64,000 bases of DNA from Anaeromyces robustus (lineage: Eukaryota; Neocallimastigomycota; Neocallimastigomycetes; Neocallimastigales; Neocallimastigaceae): NCBI GenBank assembly GCA_002104895.1, contig MCFG01000116.1, forward strand, positions 92,501-156,500. The letters are read 5' to 3'. The notes beneath the pieces were generated by a model, which was not told where the DNA came from, did no database searches, and was given only the letters and a program-made list of their open reading frames with translations. The position numbers were made by a program, and so were the translations under genes. Shown here piece after piece: positions 19,470-33,432 of the stretch (its first letter is position 1; every line of letters starts with the position of its first letter).

Positions 19470-20808
19470 ATGTCAGGAGATTCAAAAAAAAAATCAAGGT
19501 CAAGAAGTATATCGAGGTCTAGGTCAAGGTCTAGGTCAAGGTCAAGGTCAAGGTCAAAAACTGAATATTCAAGAAGTAAAAATCATTCAAAGCATAAACA
19601 TCATTCTTCAGATAATTATAAAAAAAGAAAAGACCATAAAAAATCAAAAAAAAGTCACCATTATCATCATCATCATAAACATGAATCTTCAAGTGAATAT
19701 AGTTCTTCAGATGATTTTGATAGTTCTTCTTCAGGGTATTCTTCTTCATCTTCAACTTCCTCTTACTCTTCCTCTTCTTCTACTTCAAATAAAAAACATA
19801 AACATAAAAAAAGAAAGCATGAAAAAAGACATTCCAAAAAGAAACATAAAAAAAGTAAACAAATTAATATGTTATCAATACTTAGTATGACAGAGTCCAA
19901 AGGGAAAATTGAAAATGAAGAAGATTTGTTTAATTTCCAAAAGAAAAAAAAGGAACAAAAGGCAAAAGAAGAATTAGAAAAAGAATTACAATTAGAAATG
20001 GAAAAAAAGCAAAAACGAGAACGAAAGAAATTAGGTAAAAATTATTAAATGTTATTATTATAATAAAGTATAATACTTGTAACAAATTTATATTTTAGTA
20101 ATTTTAAATTTCAAATAAAAATGACATTGTTATATTATTAATTAAAGAAATTGAAATTGAAATTGAAATTAAAATTGAAATTAAAATTGAAATTAAAATT
20201 GAAATTGAAATTGAAATTGAAATTGAAATTGAAATTGAAATTGAAATTGAAATTAAAATTGAAATTAAAATTGAAATTAGAATTGAAATTGAAATTGAAA
20301 TTGAAATTGAAATTGAAATAGAAATTGAAATTATATTTTTAATTTCTTTCTTCTTTTTTTTTTTTAAAATGACTTATTATATTTATATACTACTTATACA
20401 TACTTTATATACTTTATATACTATTTATTATTATTTTTACTTATATATCAATAATATATATTTATATGATATAAATACAATAATAATAATAAAATAATAG
20501 AAAATGAAAAGAAACGCACTATGGTACCACAGACTCAAGAAGAATATTTAAAAGAACAAAGTGTTATACGAGAAGGTATAATTATATATTATATATTTAT
20601 TTAATATAATTAAAATTATATAAAATAATAATATAAAACACTGAACTTTTATTATATATTTATAATAATAATAATAATAATAATAATAATTCATTAGTGT
20701 ATGATCCATTATCAGGGAGAACAAGGTAATTTTTAATTAATATCCAAATAATAATAGTAATTGTAATAGATAATAATAATAATTTTTTATTTATTATTTT
20801 TATTATTA

Positions 20809-20867
<59 letters not shown>

Positions 20868-20995
20868 CATATAGATTGGTTAAAGGTTCAGGAGAAATTA
20901 TAGAAAGGATCGTTAGTAAAGAACAACAACGACAAATTAATAAATTAGCTACTCAAACCGATGGATTAATATATTCACAATCTCTTTTAAAATAG
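19470..20995 (+). CDS. ARL6IP4: ARL6IP4-like SR nuclear protein (SRrp37/SRp25 family), 4 exons
   Basis: Exons 19470-20034, 20501-20575, 20698-20725, 20875-20995 join to 262 aa. The N-terminus is an Arg/Ser dipeptide domain (SRSRSRSRS), followed by Lys/His-rich and Ser-rich blocks, then a charged coiled-coil-like stretch ending at residue ~190. The diagnostic part is the C-terminus: [50 protein letters not shown]. This matches the conserved end of ARL6IP4, a nuclear-speckle protein linked to pre-mRNA splicing. The conserved domain is split across three small exons, so it only appears after joining; the 28-nt exon 3 is the smallest internal exon in the window. Intron 1 holds a long GAAATT array and intron 3 a 43-T run. 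Confidence 0.88.
20147..20332 (+). repeat. (GAAATT)n hexanucleotide array in ARL6IP4 intron 1
   Basis: About 31 hexamers, GAAATT with scattered AAAATT variants and one GAAATA. It is the longest hexanucleotide array in the window and occupies about 40 percent of the 466-bp intron. Confidence 0.93.
20817..20859 (+). repeat. 43-T polypyrimidine run before last ARL6IP4 acceptor
   Basis: The run ends 15 bp before the acceptor of the last exon and therefore acts as a very long polypyrimidine tract. Confidence 0.85.
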
Positions 20996-21675
20996 AATAA
21001 AAAAAAAAAAAATAAAAATAAAAAATAAAAAAATAAAAAAAAAAAAAAGTAAAAAAAAAAAAAATAGAAATATATATTACTATTACAATAATTGTATCTG
21101 TATAAATTATTAAAAATTATTTTCATATAATTATTATTCATATTTTTGTAAATAAATATATTAAAACGTCATGGTTATTATTTTAATTTTTAATATTAAA
21201 TAATTAATAATAATAATAATTATAAATAATAAATAGAACCATAAGAATTATAAAAAAAATTTTTTTTATTTATTAATTTTTTATTAATTTTAAATTATTA
21301 ATAGATTTTTTTTCTTTACAGAGTTTTAAAACATTTTTAAATTTTTCTCTTATTTTTTTTTATTTTTAATTTTTTTTTTTTCGTCTTTTAAATTTAATAA
21401 TTTTTTTTATTTTTTTATTTTATTTTTTTTTTATTTTTTTTTTTAATTCTTATAGAATAAAATATATTAAACATAAAATGTTTTCTTTCACTATGTTGTT
21501 TGAAATCTATAAAATTATAATATGCTATTGTTTTGATAATTTCATATATTTTTAAAAATTTTTTTTTTTTTTGGCTTAGATTTTTTAATTTAATTTAATT
21601 TCCTTGGATTAAAAATAAATTCTTATTTCTTAAAAAAAAAAAAAATATTTAAATAAATTCATTATTTGTTTAAAT
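20996..21675. other. convergent intergenic (ARL6IP4 / IleRS 3' ends)
   Basis: 680 bp between two stop codons on opposite strands. A-rich just after ARL6IP4 and T-rich just before the IleRS stop, as expected of 3' untranslated DNA on each strand. No gene seen. Confidence 0.6.
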
Positions 21676-23034
21676 TTACTTAGATAAAGAAAGTAAGAAT
21701 TTACTACCATTAACTTCTTGTTCTTCTTCAGCAATAATGTTAGCAGATGCACTTCTAGTAGAAATATCATTTATATCTTGTTTTAAAGATTTGTTTAAGT
21801 ATTCCTTTTGAGATTCTAAGACATTCTTAATTTGGTTATCAGCATCTTCAATAATCTTAATGTGGTAGTTAACTTCATCAGTTTGAGCAAGAAGAGCCTT
21901 CTTTCTAAGTCTTTGGACTCTGTTAATAACTTCACGAGCTAAACCTTCTTGAATTAAAGATTCATCTAATTCAGTATCTAAGAGAACAATAACTTCACGG
22001 TCAAATCCAGATTTGAAGTGACTGTCTTCTTTAGCATCAACGTAACGGTTAACGTTTAAGTCTTCATCAGTAAGAACAACATCATTAATAGTGACAGATT
22101 TAGTCTTTAAGAAGTCCTTAGCATCTTGAGAAGAGAAGTTAGCTAAAGCCTTTCTAATTGGTGGGTAAGCCTTCTTTAATTTTTGACCTAAGACTCTGTG
22201 GTCTGGTTCAATTCTGTACTTAACACCATACTTTTCTTCATCACTAGTAACAGTTAAAGTACGAATGTTTAATTCTTGAACAATGTAAGATTCAAGAGAT
22301 TTAACATCTTCAATGTATTGTGGATCAGTACTGACAACAACAAGTTCTCTTAATGGAGTCTTTAATGGAAGAGTGTTCTTTTCACGAATAACACGACCTA
22401 ATTCAATAACGTTTTGCATTCTTGAAACGGTTCTTTCAATATCAGAATCAATGTAATCTTCATTTGGTTCTGGGAAGGAAATGAAGTGAATACTACGAAC
22501 ATCTTCACCTTCCTTTGGTTCTGGCATAACATTCTTAAGGTTTTGGTACATTAATTCAGTCATGAATGGAGTGAATGGAGACATGGTACGACAAAGAGTG
22601 TATAAAACTTCGAATAAAGTGTTTAAGGCAGCTTCACAATCTTCAACACCATTTTCACCCTTAAGTCTGTTACGGTTGAATCTTACATACCAGTTAGTTA
22701 ATTCATCAACTAACTTTAATAATCTTGGAACGACAGTGTAAAGACGATAAGCAGCCATTTCTTGCTTAACGAATTTAATTAAACTTTGGCAAGAAGCTAA
22801 AATCCATCTGTCCATAACATTAGTACCCTTAATATCACGGTGTGGGTTGTATTTAAAGTCTAAGTTAAATTCCTTCTTAGCTAAGAAGACTTGGTTAACA
22901 AAGAATCTGTAAGCATTGTACCATGGTAAGAATACACGGGCAATTAAATCCTTAACACCTTCTTCCTTAAACTTTAATGGTTCAGCACGGACAACTGGGG
23001 AGTTAATTAAGTATAATCTAATGTTTTTTATAAA

Positions 23035-23065
<31 letters not shown>

Positions 23066-23066
23066 T

Positions 23067-23127
<61 letters not shown>

Positions 23128-24196
23128 GATATAATCAAAGTATTGATAATAAATAATAATAAATTATTATTACTATTATTATTATTATGTTTTATTATTT
23201 TTTATATTATTTATATAATTATTATAATTATATAAATAAGGATATAAAGTTTATATATTAATACTATAATAATATAATTACCTTAAAGCATCAGCACCAT
23301 AACCGTCAATAATGTTAGTTGGATCTGGGTAATTCTTTAAACTCTTACTCATCTTCTTACCATCACTGATTTATAAAGAATTATATATTGAAATTTTTTA
23401 TTAAAATTATATAGTGTATATATATATATTATATATAAAAATAAAAAATATATAATTTAATTAATATTTATATTTAAATATAATATTTAATTATCATCTA
23501 CATATGAATAATATTTATAATAATATTTTATTAAGAAAAAAAAAAAAAACTTACGCAGCAAGAACTAAACCGTTAACAATAAGGTTCTTGAATGGTGGAC
23601 GGTCGAATAAGTGAGTAGATAAGACAAGTAAAGTGTAGAACCAACCACGAGTTTGATCTAAACCTTCAGCAATGAAATCAGCTGGGAAGTTAGCTTCAAA
23701 CTTGTCCTTGTTTTCGAATGGGTAATGTTGTTGGGCATATGGCATACTATAATAAATTTAAAATATAATAATTACATAAATATATTAATGTACATATATT
23801 ATTAATTTTTTTTTCGTTAAAATTTTAATTTTACATTTTTTTTTATTTTATTATTAAAAAAAAAATAAAATAAAAAAATAGTAGATTAAATTTTTTTTTA
23901 AATTTACCTTCCACTTTCAAACCAACAATCAAAAACTTCTTCAACACGGTGTAATTCACCCTTACCCATCTTGGATGGAATAGTGATGTGATCAATTTTA
24001 TCACGATGAATATCAGTGATGTTAGAAACACCAGATAATTCTTCTAATTCCTTGATAGAACCAATACAAACAATCTATTTACAAAGTTATATATAAAATA
24101 ATATAATTAAATAAGATTAATATTTAAAAATTATTAAAAAAGTTTTTTATATATATTTCGAATTTAATTAATGTTAATTTTTAGAATATGATAATA

Positions 24197-24232
<36 letters not shown>

Positions 24233-26252
24233 TAATAATTAATAATAATGTATATATACTTCTTCGAAATCGTCACTAATCCATAATGGAATTGGAGTAC
24301 CCCAGTATCTGTTACGAGAAACAGACCAATCGTGAGCATTAGCTAACCAATTGGCAAATCTCTTTTCCTTAACGAAATCTGGAACCCAGTAGGTTTCTTC
24401 GTTATTCTTTAATAATTTGTCAACAATGTTTTCAACACGAACGTACCATGATGGAATAGCACGGTAAATTAAAGGACTGTTTGAACTGTTTTCATTAAAA
24501 ATTTTAATAAAATAAATCAATAAAATTAATATTTATTTTTATTATATATATTGATTTATTTATAATAATATACATATTAATATTTAAATAAGATTAATAA
24601 ACAAAAAACTTTTATATTTACCGCCAACATAATGGGTAACTGTGAGTAATTTGGGATTGTCTAATTAAACGACCATCAGCCTTAATCTTTTTAATAATAG
24701 CCTTATCAGCTTCCTTTTAAATTAAAATAATAAAGAAAATAATTGTTATAAATCAATATACATATAATAATATTATTTATTTTTTTTCATTTTTTAATTA
24801 TTAATTTTTTTTCTTTTTTTTTTTTTTAATTTTATATGCATAATTTATAGATTTTACCTTAACATGAACACCAACGTAATCATGAACTGGTTCAATGAAT
24901 CTACCGTTGGCATCAACTGGACATGGAATACTCTTAACGTCATCCTTTTTAACAATACCATGAGCAATACAAACTCTAAAATCATCTTCACCAAAACCTG
25001 GAGCTTGGTGGACAATACCAGTACCACTGTCATCAGTAACATAACCATCAGAAACAATTCTGAAAGCATTTTCATTCTAAGAATATAAAATAAGAAAAAT
25101 ATTAATATCATAATTTTAAACATCTATTTTATTTTTATTTATTTTTATACAATTAAATATTATAAATATAAATATTAATCTAAATATAAATATAAATATA
25201 AATATATACTTACATCAGTGAAGTAATTGAATAAAGGAACGTATTTCTTACCAACGAGGTCCTTACCCTTAATTTTTTCTAAGATTTCAAACTTAGCCTT
25301 TTTAACATTCTTGTAAAGAACGTCAAGACGTTTTTCAAGAAGAATCCAAACAGAACCAGTTTCACCATCTTTTATTATTATTAAATAATTGTTAAAAAAT
25401 ATAATCTACAACTATAAAATTTACAATATAAAATATAATATATATAATAATTTATAAATTTTTGTTAATATATACCCTTAATCTTAACGTATTCAAAGTC
25501 TTCGTTAACACAAAGAGCTAAGTTACTTGGAAGAGTCCATGGAGTAGTAGTCCAAGCTAATACACTAACTTCTGGTTCATCAACAAGTGGGAAAGCAATA
25601 GTAACAGCTGGATCAACAACATCCTTATAATTTTGGTTGGCTTCAAAATTAGATAATGGAGTAGCACAAACAGTAGAATATGGCATAATCTAATATATAT
25701 TTTTTTTTTCAAAAAAAAAAGATTTTTTTTAATAAAATTACTCCATTTCATTAATGTATATATTAATAGAAAAAAACATTATATATATCAAAATTATTAA
25801 TTAATTTTACCTTGAATCCATGGTAAACTTGACCCTTATCGAAAAGTTGTTTGAAAACCCACCAAATGGTTTCCATATATGGGGTATTTAAGGTCTTATA
25901 ACCATTCTTAAAATCAATCCATCTACCAATTCTCTTAACAGTGTGTTCCCATTCAGAGGAATATCTCATAACAATAGAACGACATTCAGCGTTATATTTA
26001 TCAATACCCATAGCTAAAACATCTTCCTTGTGTTTAATACCTAATTTTTTATCAATTTCATATTCAACTGGTAAACCGTGACAATCCCAACCAAAACGAC
26101 GTTCAACATAGTGACCAGTTTGATGAGCATAACGAGTAACAACATCCTTTTAATTAAAATTGAATAAATATAAATACATAATGAAAATAAAATAATTTTA
26201 TTAATTATTTTTTTAATTTTATTTTTATCTTTTTTTGTTTTCACTAAATAAC

Positions 26253-26285
<33 letters not shown>

Positions 26286-26658
26286 TAATCTTTATATATT
26301 AGTATATGCTATATATACCTTAATGGTACCGGCTAATAAGTGACCATAGTGAGGAAGACCAGTAGCAAATGGTGGACCATCATAGAAAGTGAAAGCTGGC
26401 TTTCCTTCAGACATCTTTAAGGAAGTTTCGAAAGCTTTAATTTCTTCCCAAAACTTTAAAGTTTCTTCTTCAGATTTTGGGAAGCTAATATTTGCTGGAA
26501 CTATATTATTATTTAAAAATGAATTTTATATTACCATTTAATATATTTATTAATTATAAACCAATAAATACTATTTTAATCGATTTCGAAAAAAATATTC
26601 ATTTTAATAATATTTTTAAAAAAAATTAATAATCTTTACCTTCTTGTAATTCTGGCAT
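21676..26658 (-). CDS. ILS1: cytosolic isoleucyl-tRNA synthetase, 12 exons
   Basis: Class I synthetase charging tRNA-Ile. Exons (minus): 26640-26658, 26319-26500, 25811-26146, 25476-25689, 25214-25368, 24858-25076, 24622-24713, 24260-24485, 23908-24074, 23555-23746, 23282-23365, 21676-23017. They join in phase to 1075 aa, near the 1072 aa of the yeast enzyme. The HIGH motif reads HYGH (57-60) after [22 protein letters not shown] follows. The CP1 editing region spans exons 4-9 ([29 protein letters not shown]). KMSKS is at 605-609. The C-terminal third is the anticodon-binding and extension region in one 1.3-kb exon. Exon 1 is only 19 nt (MPELQE). Size, the TFYDGPP start and eukaryotic-type sequence argue for the cytosolic rather than organellar enzyme. 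Codon use is of the highly expressed type (AAC, GAC, AAG, TTC). Confidence 0.97.
23038..23126. repeat. (AAT)n array in IleRS last intron
   Basis: About 28 AAT-type units, interrupted near the left end by ATT units, in the 264-bp intron before the large last exon. Confidence 0.9.
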
Positions 26659-27938
26659 TTTTGTTTTATATATATATTTATTCTATATAAATCTATATTA
26701 TGATTTTAAATATATTTATTAAAGAAAAAAATAATTAAATAATTAATTTACATTTCCATAAAAAATAACTATACAAATTAATTTACTGGAAAAAATATTA
26801 TTAACAATTCTTATTGATATTATAATTATTATTGTTATAATATTATATTATATATGTTGTATAATAACTTAATAATAAATTCACAAAATATATAAATTAT
26901 TTTTTGAATTTAAATCGTGTTTATATTAATTAATTTCATTACAATAGATTTCATTATTATACATCTATACTATGCTATTGTTTTATAATTTTATAAATGT
27001 TGTTTTATTTAATTATATATATATATATATTAAATTATTTTATCATAGTTATATATAAATAATATTATTTCACTCACTTTACTCTTTTTAATCTATTAGA
27101 ATATTTAAAAAATAATTATATAAATTGTTATATAATTTTTTTTAAATTATATAGTATAAATAATTTGTTTAATTTTGTGTAAAGAAAAAGAAAAAAAAAA
27201 AAAAAAAAGTGACTTTTTTTTTTACTAATATATTTTATAATTACACTACACTAATAATATTATATTATTTTATATCTTTTTTTTTTCATATATAATCCAT
27301 TAATTATATATATTAATATAATAATACTTAAATATATATTACAATATATAAAATATATAGAAATCAGTAAGTGTTAATATTATTTTATCCAATCAAAATA
27401 AAAATTATATTCAAAATAATTTTTTTTTAATATTTTTTATACATTTTTATTATTTTCATATAGTTTTTATAAATAAATCAACAATTTTATATTCTTTTTA
27501 TTATATATAAATGTATTAAAAAATTAAGCAGTAAATTATTCATAAGCAGATCACCACCACCACCGATCGATATTTTATAAAATGATTTAATCATATATTT
27601 TTTTACATTTACCACTTTTTTTTTTTTATAATCATTATAAATATTAATAATTTATATATTTCATTTTGAAAATTAATGAAAATAATGATTTACTATAAAA
27701 AAGTATATAAAAAAGTATATCAAAATAGATGAATTGATATTAATATATATTGTATTTATGTAAATTATTATATAAATATAATTACTATAAAAGAACAAGA
27801 ACTTAAATATAAATTCAGTTGGATGGGTACTTTTATAATAATAGTAATAAAAATTTAAATGAATAAATTTAAATATAATAAATTAATAAGTAAATAAATA
27901 AATTAATAGGTAAATAAATAAATGAATGAATGAATGAA

Positions 27939-27969
<31 letters not shown>

Positions 27970-30008
27970 ACAAATAAACAAATAAATAAATAAAAAATGA
28001 TAAATAAATAAATAAATAAATAAACAAATAAATAAATAAATGAGTAAATAAATAAATAAATAAATAAATGAATAAATAAATAAATAAATGAGTAAATAAA
28101 TAAATATAATATATAATAAATTAAATAAATAAATTAATAAGTAAATAAATATATATGATAAATAAATGAATAAATAAATATTTAGAGTAATAAAAGTATT
28201 AGTTCATATTAATAAATTTATTAGTACATAAGTATAAACAATTTTATGTAATTAATATTTAATATTTAATATTTAATATTTATTAACTATTTTAATATTT
28301 ATGTTATTGAAATATTCTAATATTATTGTATATAAAAATTCAAAATTTGAAAAATAAAATTCTGGTTATTAGTTAATAAACATTTTATTTACTATAAGCC
28401 GTATGATAAAATGTGGCTGATATAGTTAATGTAGAATAATACAATACATAAAATGTGTTAATAAAATCAAACGTATTAAAAAAATCAAAAGTCTTTTATT
28501 ATGATAATGAAATTATGAAATTATTATTATTGTTTTTTTTTTTTTTGATAAAAAAATTAATTTTTATGTGATATGTTTTATATTTTTTAAATACAAAATT
28601 ATTATATTTACTTTAACATATTTATTAATAATATTATTATTTATTCATTAATATTAATTATTAATTTATTTGCATATATATTTATTTATCTATTTATATA
28701 TTTAATATAGCATATATGATTTTTGTTATTATATAGAGTTTTATTGGCTTATTATTAATAAATTCAATTTATGATTTGTGTTAGATTATCATATATTATT
28801 AATTATATTATATTATATTTAATGTTAGTTTTTATTGTATATATCTAATACTTTATTAGTAATAAAAAATATACCTTTTATAGGAAATAATATCAATAAA
28901 TTTATTATACATATAAAATTACATTATATCTTATATATATTAAAATCAATTGAAACAATTTATTAATATATGAATATTATAAAACTTTAAAATTATTAAA
29001 TATGTTTTTTTACATTTAACATTTAAATTAATGTAATTTGTAATCATATATTAACAATACTATTATTGATATTCTTTTTTTCATTATACCATAAATTAAC
29101 AATATATTGTTTATATGTAACTTTATAATACTAATATTATCTCAAGGGAACATTTATGATTAATAATAAAGTTTTATTAAATTTAAATATAAATAAAAAT
29201 TAATATATTAATATATTGTATAATATATATATATTTTAATATAAATAATTATTAATAGCAAATAGAAATAATTACTATATAAATTATATTATTATTATTT
29301 AAAAAAATTTTTTTTAAAAATTTTCCATTAATAAAATTATTTATTTATTTATTATTTATTTATTTATTTATTTGCTTTTTATATTATTTTTTATTAATTT
29401 TTTTTTAAAACACCTTTTGTCTTTTTAAAAATAATTTTTATTATTTATTAAAATAATATAGATTGTTTTTATTTTATATTATTTTTTTTTTCTTTATCAA
29501 TATAAATAATTGATATAATAAAACTTTTATTTTATTGAAAACGTTAATTTTGATTACGTGAACGATATTATATCATTTATTTCAATAAATAATAATATAT
29601 TAAAAAAAGAAAAAATACAAAATATAAAAATTTTAATTATTAAAAAATTATAAAAAGCAATTTTATTAACAACAAATGACATAAAAAGAAAATCATTAAA
29701 CAATTAATTTGTTTATATATATAGAATTAATATAATTAAATTAAATCAAATAGAATAAAATTAAATAAGATATATAATTGAAAACAAAAGAATCGAAAAA
29801 ATATTTATAAATATAATTTTAAATAATTAAATATTGATTATTTAATAAAAAATATATATAGTATAACAATAACTTTATTTCAATAAAATCAATACTCTTC
29901 ATTTATAATATTTATTTATTAATAAAAATTTCAGTAAAACTTATATATTATAATTGAAAATTTAAAAATTTTTCTTGATTTAATATTTTAAAACTTTAAT
30001 AATTGAAC
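26659..30008. other. 3.3-kb intergenic, divergent starts of IleRS and bZIP
   Basis: AT desert between two gene starts. It contains a large AAAT/AATG array (27896-28170), a lone GC-rich patch (27545-27572, with ACCACCACCACCGATCGAT) and many AT runs. No coding potential seen on either strand. Confidence 0.6.
27896..28170. repeat. (AAAT)n array with GAATG variants
   Basis: About 270 bp of AATAA/TAAA units with interspersed ATGA, ACAA and GTAA variants. It is the reverse complement of the TTTA arrays found elsewhere and clearly degenerate, so older. Confidence 0.9.
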
Positions 30009-32633
30009 ATGGAAACGGCAATTAACAATCAATTTCCAGTTGACCTTGATGATGGCAAAAGGAAAAGAGAAAATGAATTAATACAAAAAGCAAAAACTCA
30101 AAAGCCAAATGAAGGTGAAATATTAATTATAATTACATTTATATAATATATGTTAAAATATATAATTTTAATTGATTATTATTTATAAATATTTTTATTA
30201 ATATGATAATTCATTGATATTGAACATAATAATTTATATCAATATAAAATAATTCATTAATATTAAATAAAAAATATATAAAATAATAAAACCAAAAAAG
30301 AAGCTGAGGTCAATTTAAGAAAAAAACCAGGAAGAAAAAGATTAGAAGTTACTGAATCCAATACTAAAAAAGAAAAGAATAGAGTAGCTCAAAGAGCTTG
30401 GAGAGAAAGAAAAGAAAAGTACGTGGCTATAAAAAATAATATATATGAAATAACGTAATATATATATTAATTTAAAATATTTTTAATATTACATTTAAAT
30501 ATATTATATAAAAGGTATGTAATAGAATTGGAAAATAAAATTAAAGTTTTGGAAAATGCAAAAAATAAATCAGAACATGAAAAACAACAATTAAAGCTTA
30601 TAATCGAAAAATTGAGAAATGAAAATACATATTTAAAAAATGCTACTTCATTCATATTTACACCAACAAAAGGTATTTTTTTTCCCTTGATAAAAAATAA
30701 CAAAAAAAAAAAAATAAAAAAAATAAAATAAAATAATTAAAATATTTTTTAATAATAAATAATTAATATTAATTTTATTTTGTTTTTTATTATTATATCT
30801 CTCTCATTATTTAATATTTTATAATATTTTTATTATATTATATTAAATTATATTAAATTATACTTTTTTTTTTTATTATTTTTATTATATTTTATTATAT
30901 TATATATTATATTGTATTTCGTTTTTAATTAAATAAACTATTAAATTATAAAAGAGGCACAAATGTTTATGGAACAAAATAAATTAAAAGTTATGCAACA
31001 AAAAAATTTAAAGCAAAATAATCAAGCATATTTAGGTAATTCAGTTCCAGTAGGTTCACAAGAAATAATAAATGGTAATAATAATCCCGTATTTGAAAAT
31101 AATACAAATGAAGAATCTTTACCAGCTTTAACAAATCTTATAGAAGAAAGTATATTATCAGGAAGTGATCCAGAAGTATTAAATGAACTTTATAAATTAT
31201 TAAATATACAAAATCCAGAATTAGTTAATTATCCTGATTCTAATCAACCACCAAAAGACAATACACTTCAAATTCCTGATGTACAAAACCAAGATCCACA
31301 ATTCAATCCAGCTTTAATGACACCAAATTCTTTAATGAGTAATGCATCACCAAATTTATCTAATACTACAAATCAAGAATTATTATCAGCAATTAATAGT
31401 TCAAACCCAAGCAATGATATTTATAATATGATTAGTCCATTACAAAAAGATAATCTTGTGATTCAAAATAATGACTATAATGCTAATTCTACAACAGACC
31501 CTTCTAATCAAAATCTTTTATTATTAATGAACGAACAAAATCAACAAAAAAACAATTTAACACAATCAATTTTAGAACAACAACAACAATTAAATTCAAT
31601 TAATCCACCTTTAGTAGGTGCACTTGGTTCAAATAATGCTGCCTTACCTAACACTGCAATTGACCAAAATTCATTATTAACTATGTCATTATATAATAGT
31701 ATTCCAGCTACTTATAATATGCAACAACCTACTTTAACTTCTGCTTCTGATATGCAAAATTTGAATAATAACTTGTATACATTAAATACTCTTCAAGTAA
31801 ATAATCCTGCTACTAAGCCAATAGTAAGTGGAAGTATGAATTATAGAACAGAACCTGTTAAAGAAAAAAATCAACCTATCTCAGATGAACTTTTCAATAA
31901 TGTAATTCAATTATTACATCAACAACAAACTAATTTAGATGTAAATGATGAAGATGATATTTTAATTCAACAAATTAATCAAAGTGCAAGAGAAATGTAT
32001 TCTAAACCAATTGTTGGTATTCCATCTCCATCAAGTACAGTTAATTACGGTAAAGAAAATTACGGTAAAGAAAATCCATCAACTCCAGATAATGGTACAT
32101 TACCATATACACCAGAAGATCTTGATACTGAATCAAATAAAAGTGGTGAAATTGAATATGTTAGAACTAGAAGTATTCCTGCAAGTGAAATACCTGATGT
32201 AGTTGAAGAAGATGATGATAATAATGAAAGTACTAGTCGAGAAGTTAAAATGGATGATAATAACGATAAACGTAATAATTCCTCACATTCCACTTTACAA
32301 TTCCCATCAGAACAAAAACCAACCAAAATACTTATTCCTTATTCTGTATTCCCACGAGTAACTCAAGAAACTGTTGATGATTTCATTAATGAAGCAAAAT
32401 TAAGTGAAGAAGAATTAGAATGCTTATGTTCAGAATTAAAGAATAAAGCTACTTGTAAAGAAAAATTAAAGTATATTTCTAATAATATTGAAATTCCAGG
32501 ATGGACTATGGAAAAATGGCAAAAGGGAAGAATAAAGAAAGATAAAAATAATGAAAATGAAAAAGAAAATGAAAAAGAAAAAGAAAATGAAAATAATAAG
32601 GAAAGTGAACAAGATGTAAAAATGGAAAAATAA
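30009..32633 (+). CDS. YAP1: Yap1/Pap1-like bZIP transcription factor, 4 exons
   Basis: Exons 30009-30114, 30301-30418, 30515-30672, 30955-32633 join to 686 aa. The basic region reads NRVAQRAWRERKEKYV (residues ~63-78; the AP-1 consensus is NRxAQRAFRERKE), followed by a leucine zipper through ~120. A long Asn/Gln/Ser/Pro-rich region, typical of activation domains, follows. Near the C-terminus, ECLCSELKNKATCKEK (about 616-631) matches the C-terminal cysteine-rich domain of Yap1/Pap1 (CSELxxKAxC), where redox-sensitive cysteines mask the nuclear export signal. The only cysteines I find in the protein are the three here (about 617, 619, 628): the N-terminal cysteine domain and the first C-terminal Cys are missing. 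A Lys/Glu/Asn tail follows. Role as a stress or redox regulator is inferred from the family. Confidence 0.88.
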
Positions 32634-33395
32634 TACTACTGACAAAAATAAATTTAAATTACATAAAAAAAAAAAATAATTAAAAAAAAAATTAAAAAAA
32701 ATTAAAAAAAATTAAAAAAAAATTAAAAAAAAATTAAAAAAGTTATGATTTAAACAAATAAATTATAATGCAATAAAGATAATCAAAGATAATTCATTAT
32801 ATTTTAAAAATTTTATATATTAATTAAACCATTGATATGATAAATGAGTAAATAAATATGAATAGAAAGCTTTATTTCTTATATATATTTATTTATTATT
32901 TAATAATTAAAATCGACTTTATTAACTTTATGCTATTAATATCATGTATTTTAAAAAAAAAAAAGATTATTTATTTTTTTTTTTTCTTTTTTCATTATTT
33001 TTAATTACTTTTTTTTTTTTTTTTTTTTTAATTGTTTTTTTTTTCTCTTTTAACTAATATCTATTATGATATCAGATAATTATAATAACAACATTATTTT
33101 GCAACTTTTCAATTTTTCATTCTACATTTCTAATTTAGTTTAAAAATTATTTTTATTTTTAATATATATATTTTTTTTTTAAAAAAAAAAATTTATTACA
33201 GTATAAATTTTAATTTTAACATAGAATAACTTTTATAATATATCACTTTTTTCTATTATTTTTTTTATTTTTCTTACTTTCCTTTTCTATATTTTAATTG
33301 AAATGAAATGTTTATATAAAAATGTAATAAAATTAAAATTAAAAAAAAAAAAAAAATGTATAACTTTTAAAAATAATAATAATAATAATGATAAT

Positions 33396-33432
<37 letters not shown>

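Noticed and set aside
19531-19755. Antisense frame across the SR-repeat exon
   Set aside because: Shadow of the Arg/Ser and Ser-rich coding repeat of ARL6IP4; low complexity in every frame.
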